Positions 61,705 through 64,000 of a stretch of 64,000 nucleotides of DNA are shown piece by piece. The notes beneath the pieces are model-generated. The model saw only the letters and a list, made by a program, of their open reading frames with translations, was not told the origin of the DNA and did not search any database. The stretch covers positions 372,001 through 436,000 of the forward strand of contig NZ_JARBFX010000005.1 of the NCBI RefSeq assembly GCF_028863665.1, written 5' to 3'. The DNA comes from Aquabacter sediminis (GTDB lineage Bacteria; Pseudomonadota; Alphaproteobacteria; Rhizobiales; Xanthobacteraceae). Numbering within the stretch: position 1 is the first letter of the stretch; each line of letters opens with the position of its first letter. Both the position numbers and the translations under genes were made by a program.

Positions 61705-63105
61705 GTGGAGTTGCGCGTGTCCCGACCCTATGACCTCGTGATCGAAAACGGCACGATCCACACCCCCACCTCCTCCTACCGCGCCGACATCGCGGTCCTC
61801 GACGGCAAGATCGCCAATATTGGCGGGCCGTTCCTGGAGGCGGAAAAGCGCGTGGACGCCAAGGGGCTCGAAGTCCTGCCGGGCCTCTGGCACGTCCACT
61901 GCCATTTCCGCGAGCCCGGCCACACCTACAAGGAGGATTTCCGCACCGGCTCCTCCGCCGCCGCCGTGGGCGGGCTGACCATGTGCATCGACATGACCAA
62001 CAACACGCCCCACCCCACGACCCTGGAGGATTTCGAGGCCAAGAAGGCCCTCGTCGCCCCCAAGGCGCATGTGGACTATGCCCTTTATGGCGGCGGCCTC
62101 TATCCGCGCACGGTGGAGCGGCTCGCCAAGGCCGGGGCCATCGGCATCAAGATCTTCAACACCCGCCACATCAAGGAAGTCTATCCCTATATTTCCGAGC
62201 TGGGCGTGCTCGACCACGGCATTCTTTATGAACTCTATGAGGCGACGCGGGACGTGGGGCTGGTGGCCTCCGTCCACCATGACGACCCGGAATGGTGCAA
62301 GCGCCTGACCTTCCGCGACTATATCGACAAGGGCCGCACCGACGCGATGGCCTATCATGAGAGCTTCTCGAAGGGCTACATGTATGGCCACGGCATGGTG
62401 GCCGGCCTTGCCGCCTCGCTCTATTACGCCCGCATCTGCGGCGTGAAGCTCCATGTGCTGCATCTCGGCGTCATGCCCAAGGGCGCCAATGAGATGATCC
62501 ACCACGCCAAGTACGACCTCGGCCAGGACGTGTCGTGCGAGCTGGAGCTCGGCACCATGTTCATGAACAAGGAGCAGATGGAGAAGGTGGGGCCGCGCAC
62601 CTACAATTGGGCCTATGACCCTGAGGCCGGCTGGGATGCGCTGAAGGACGGCACCGCCGACATGATCGTGCTGGAGCACGCCCCCCACACCAAGGAGGAC
62701 GTGGATTCCGGCTGGCAGGACCTGTTCTCGGTGCCGCTCGGCGTCACCGGCGCGCAGGAATATGTGCCCCTTCTCATGACCGCCGTGAATGAGGGCCGGC
62801 TGACCCTCAACGACGTCGCCCGCTTCACCGCCGAGGCCCCCGCGCGGCGCTTTGGCATTTTCCCGCGCAAGGGCGTCATCCAGCCCGGCGCCGATGCGGA
62901 CTTCACCATCATCGACCTGAAGCGCGAAGGCGTGCTCACGGCGGCCGACATGCTCTCCAAAGTGGGCTTCACCAGCTGGGAAGGCATGAAGACCAAGGGG
63001 GCGGCCGCCTACACCATCGTGCGCGGCGGCATTGTCGCGAAAGACGGCAAGCTCCTGGGCGAGCCCGGCTATGGCCAGTTCGTGCCCGGCACCGCCGCCG
63101 CCTGA
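61705..63105 (+). CDS. Dihydroorotase/hydantoinase/allantoinase-like amidohydrolase
   Basis: 466 residues from a GTG at 61705. Cyclic-amidohydrolase motifs: HVHCHFREPGHTYKED (His65, His67), the carbamylatable Lys149 in AIGIKIFNTR, later metal His in VHHDD and LHVLHLG, and EHAPHTKEDVDSG. The catalytic Asp found as TDHAPH in dihydroorotases is Glu324 here (VLEHAPH). The rest keeps the alpha/beta barrel and FTAEAPARRFGIFPRKGVIQPGADADFTIID end. Opens a cyclic amide or ureide, such as a hydantoin, dihydropyrimidine or allantoin analogue. Lies between the importer's ATPase and binding protein. Confidence 0.88.
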   Translation: MELRVSRPYDLVIENGTIHTPTSSYRADIAVLDGKIANIGGPFLEAEKRVDAKGLEVLPGLWHVHCHFREPGHTYKEDFRTGSSAAAVGGLTMCIDMTNNTPHPTTLEDFEAKKALVAPKAHVDYALYGGGLYPRTVERLAKAGAIGIKIFNTRHIKEVYPYISELGVLDHGILYELYEATRDVGLVASVHHDDPEWCKRLTFRDYIDKGRTDAMAYHESFSKGYMYGHGMVAGLAASLYYARICGVKLHVLHLGVMPKGANEMIHHAKYDLGQDVSCELELGTMFMNKEQMEKVGPRTYNWAYDPEAGWDALKDGTADMIVLEHAPHTKEDVDSGWQDLFSVPLGVTGAQEYVPLLMTAVNEGRLTLNDVARFTAEAPARRFGIFPRKGVIQPGADADFTIIDLKREGVLTAADMLSKVGFTSWEGMKTKGAAAYTIVRGGIVAKDGKLLGEPGYGQFVPGTAAA

Positions 63106-63150
63106 CCCTTCCAATTCAAGCAAAACAACCGACCAGAGCAGGAGTGGACC

Positions 63151-64000
63151 ATGCACAGAAGAGACCTGATGAAGGGCGCCGCGGCGCTCGGGATCGCCTC
63201 GCTCGGCCTTGGGCCGCTCGCTGCGCCCACCGCCCGCGCCGCCGACAAGCTGAAGATCGGCGCGGCGGTGAGCCTCACCGGCAATTTCGCCCGCGAGGGC
63301 AATCTCCTGAAGAACGGCTATGCCTATTGGGAGAAGCTGGTGAACGATGCCGGCGGCCTCTCCGTGGCCGGCGCGAAGGTGCCGGTGGAGGTGGTCTATT
63401 ATGACGACGAGAGCAAGCCGCAGACCTCCGCGCGCCTCACCGAGAAGCTGATCACCGAGGATGGCGCCAGCTTCATCCTTGGCCCCTATTCCTCGGGCAT
63501 CGCCACCGCCACGGCGGCCATTTCGGAGAAGTACAAGGTCATCACCATGACCCCCATGGCGACGGCCGACAGCCTCTACCAGCGGGGCTACAAATACATT
63601 TTCTGCCCGGCCCCGCTCGCCTCCACCACCCTCGACCCCATGCTGTCGCTCTTGAAGACGGTGCCCACCCCGCCGTCCACCATCGCCATTGCCGGGCCGG
63701 ACGACCTGTTCCCCAACGTGTTCGCGGCGGCGGTGCAGAAGAAGGCGGAGGCCGAGGGGCTGAAGGTGGTCTATGCCACCAAATATCCCAAGGGCTCGGC
63801 GGACCTCTCCAGCGTCGCCACCGCGCTCAAGGAGGCCAATCCCGACGTCCTCATCCTCACCGGCTACGTGCAAGATTCCATCCTGCTGGTGAAGACGCTG
63901 CAGACGCTGAAGGTCAATCCCAAGCTCATCGGCTTCGCCTTCGCGGTCGGCATCCCCGACTTCCTCAACGCGCTGGGACCGGCCGCCGAGGACCTGTTCG
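63151..64000 (+). CDS. Branched-chain-type ABC substrate-binding protein (Liv system 2), 3' end cut off
   Basis: Open from the ATG at 63151 (GGAG upstream) to the window end, about 283 residues seen. A twin-arginine leader (HRRDLMKGAAALGIASLGLG) suggests Tat export. Mature part KLKIGAAVSLTGNFAREGNLL, LVNDAGGLSVAG and FILGPYSSGIATATAAISEKY are Liv-type periplasmic-binding fold landmarks; EDGASFILGPYSSG follows the ligand-cleft entrance. It would feed Liv system 2 and the hydantoinase-like gene lies directly upstream. A 999-residue minus-strand frame across this region is a shadow. Confidence 0.92.
   Translation, partial: MHRRDLMKGAAALGIASLGLGPLAAPTARAADKLKIGAAVSLTGNFAREGNLLKNGYAYWEKLVNDAGGLSVAGAKVPVEVVYYDDESKPQTSARLTEKLITEDGASFILGPYSSGIATATAAISEKYKVITMTPMATADSLYQRGYKYIFCPAPLASTTLDPMLSLLKTVPTPPSTIAIAGPDDLFPNVFAAAVQKKAEAEGLKVVYATKYPKGSADLSSVATALKEANPDVLILTGYVQDSILLVKTLQTLKVNPKLIGFAFAVGIPDFLNALGPAAEDLF

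Noticed and set aside
60874-63873. 999-codon open frame on the minus strand
   Set aside because: It lies opposite the hydantoinase-like and LivF genes, its translation is His/Gly/Glu-rich with no domain, and such long antisense frames are typical of very GC-rich coding DNA.

Overview
The window is a 64-kb stretch of GC-rich, densely coding chromosome. Short intergenic gaps, ATGA-type gene overlaps, many ABC importers paired with LysR, GntR, IclR, DeoR and TetR regulators, and a set of general-stress (EcfG-type) promoters all point to a metabolically versatile soil alphaproteobacterium. A member of the Hyphomicrobiales such as the Xanthobacteraceae is my best guess, from gene style only. No rRNA, tRNA, CRISPR, prophage or transposase genes were found. 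Both window edges cut a gene.

Layout. 1-5.7 kb: a polar amino-acid type ABC importer followed by an amidohydrolase, an Asp/Glu-racemase-fold protein lacking both catalytic cysteines, and a secreted PQQ-type sugar dehydrogenase. 5.7-8.4 kb: a GMC oxidoreductase divergent from a LysR regulator. 8.4-11.4 kb: a GntR regulator divergent from an orphan Bug-type binding protein and a tartrate/D-malate dehydrogenase. 11.5-16.8 kb: a DeoR regulator and a complete Ugp/carbohydrate-type ABC importer with a palindromic repeat between binding protein and permease.

16.8-25 kb: a stress island. Ferritin-like DUF892, a cysteine hydrolase, a YghA-like SDR, a DUF3182-like protein with an alpha/beta hydrolase, topoisomerase IB and several tiny membrane proteins sit behind five exact copies (and one near copy) of a GGAAC-N16-CGTT promoter, the signature of the alphaproteobacterial EcfG general stress sigma factor. 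25-32.4 kb continues with envelope functions: YbhP/YbhN/cardiolipin-synthase homologues and the OpgG(D)-OpgH periplasmic glucan pair.

32.6-48 kb: catabolic modules. These are a succinate-semialdehyde-type dehydrogenase; an operon with an FAH-family hydrolase, a NodB-fold deacetylase-like protein, a two-permease Ssu/Tau/ThiX-like ABC importer and an N-carbamoylsarcosine-amidase-like enzyme under a divergent LysR; a flavin monooxygenase with a Bug protein divergent from an IclR regulator, with two matched operators; and an AEC transporter with an aminotransferase and a LysR regulator.

48-64 kb: two branched-chain-type (Liv) ABC systems on opposite strands. The first is led by its own TetR regulator. 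Between and beside them lie an imidazolonepropionase-like amidohydrolase, a metallo-beta-lactamase-fold hydrolase, a CobW-type metallochaperone GTPase, a small CxxC protein, a GntR regulator and a dihydroorotase/hydantoinase-like enzyme with an unusual Asp-to-Glu change. This reads as an uptake and ring-opening pathway for a nitrogen heterocycle whose identity I cannot establish. It is the best candidate here for an undescribed catabolic system.
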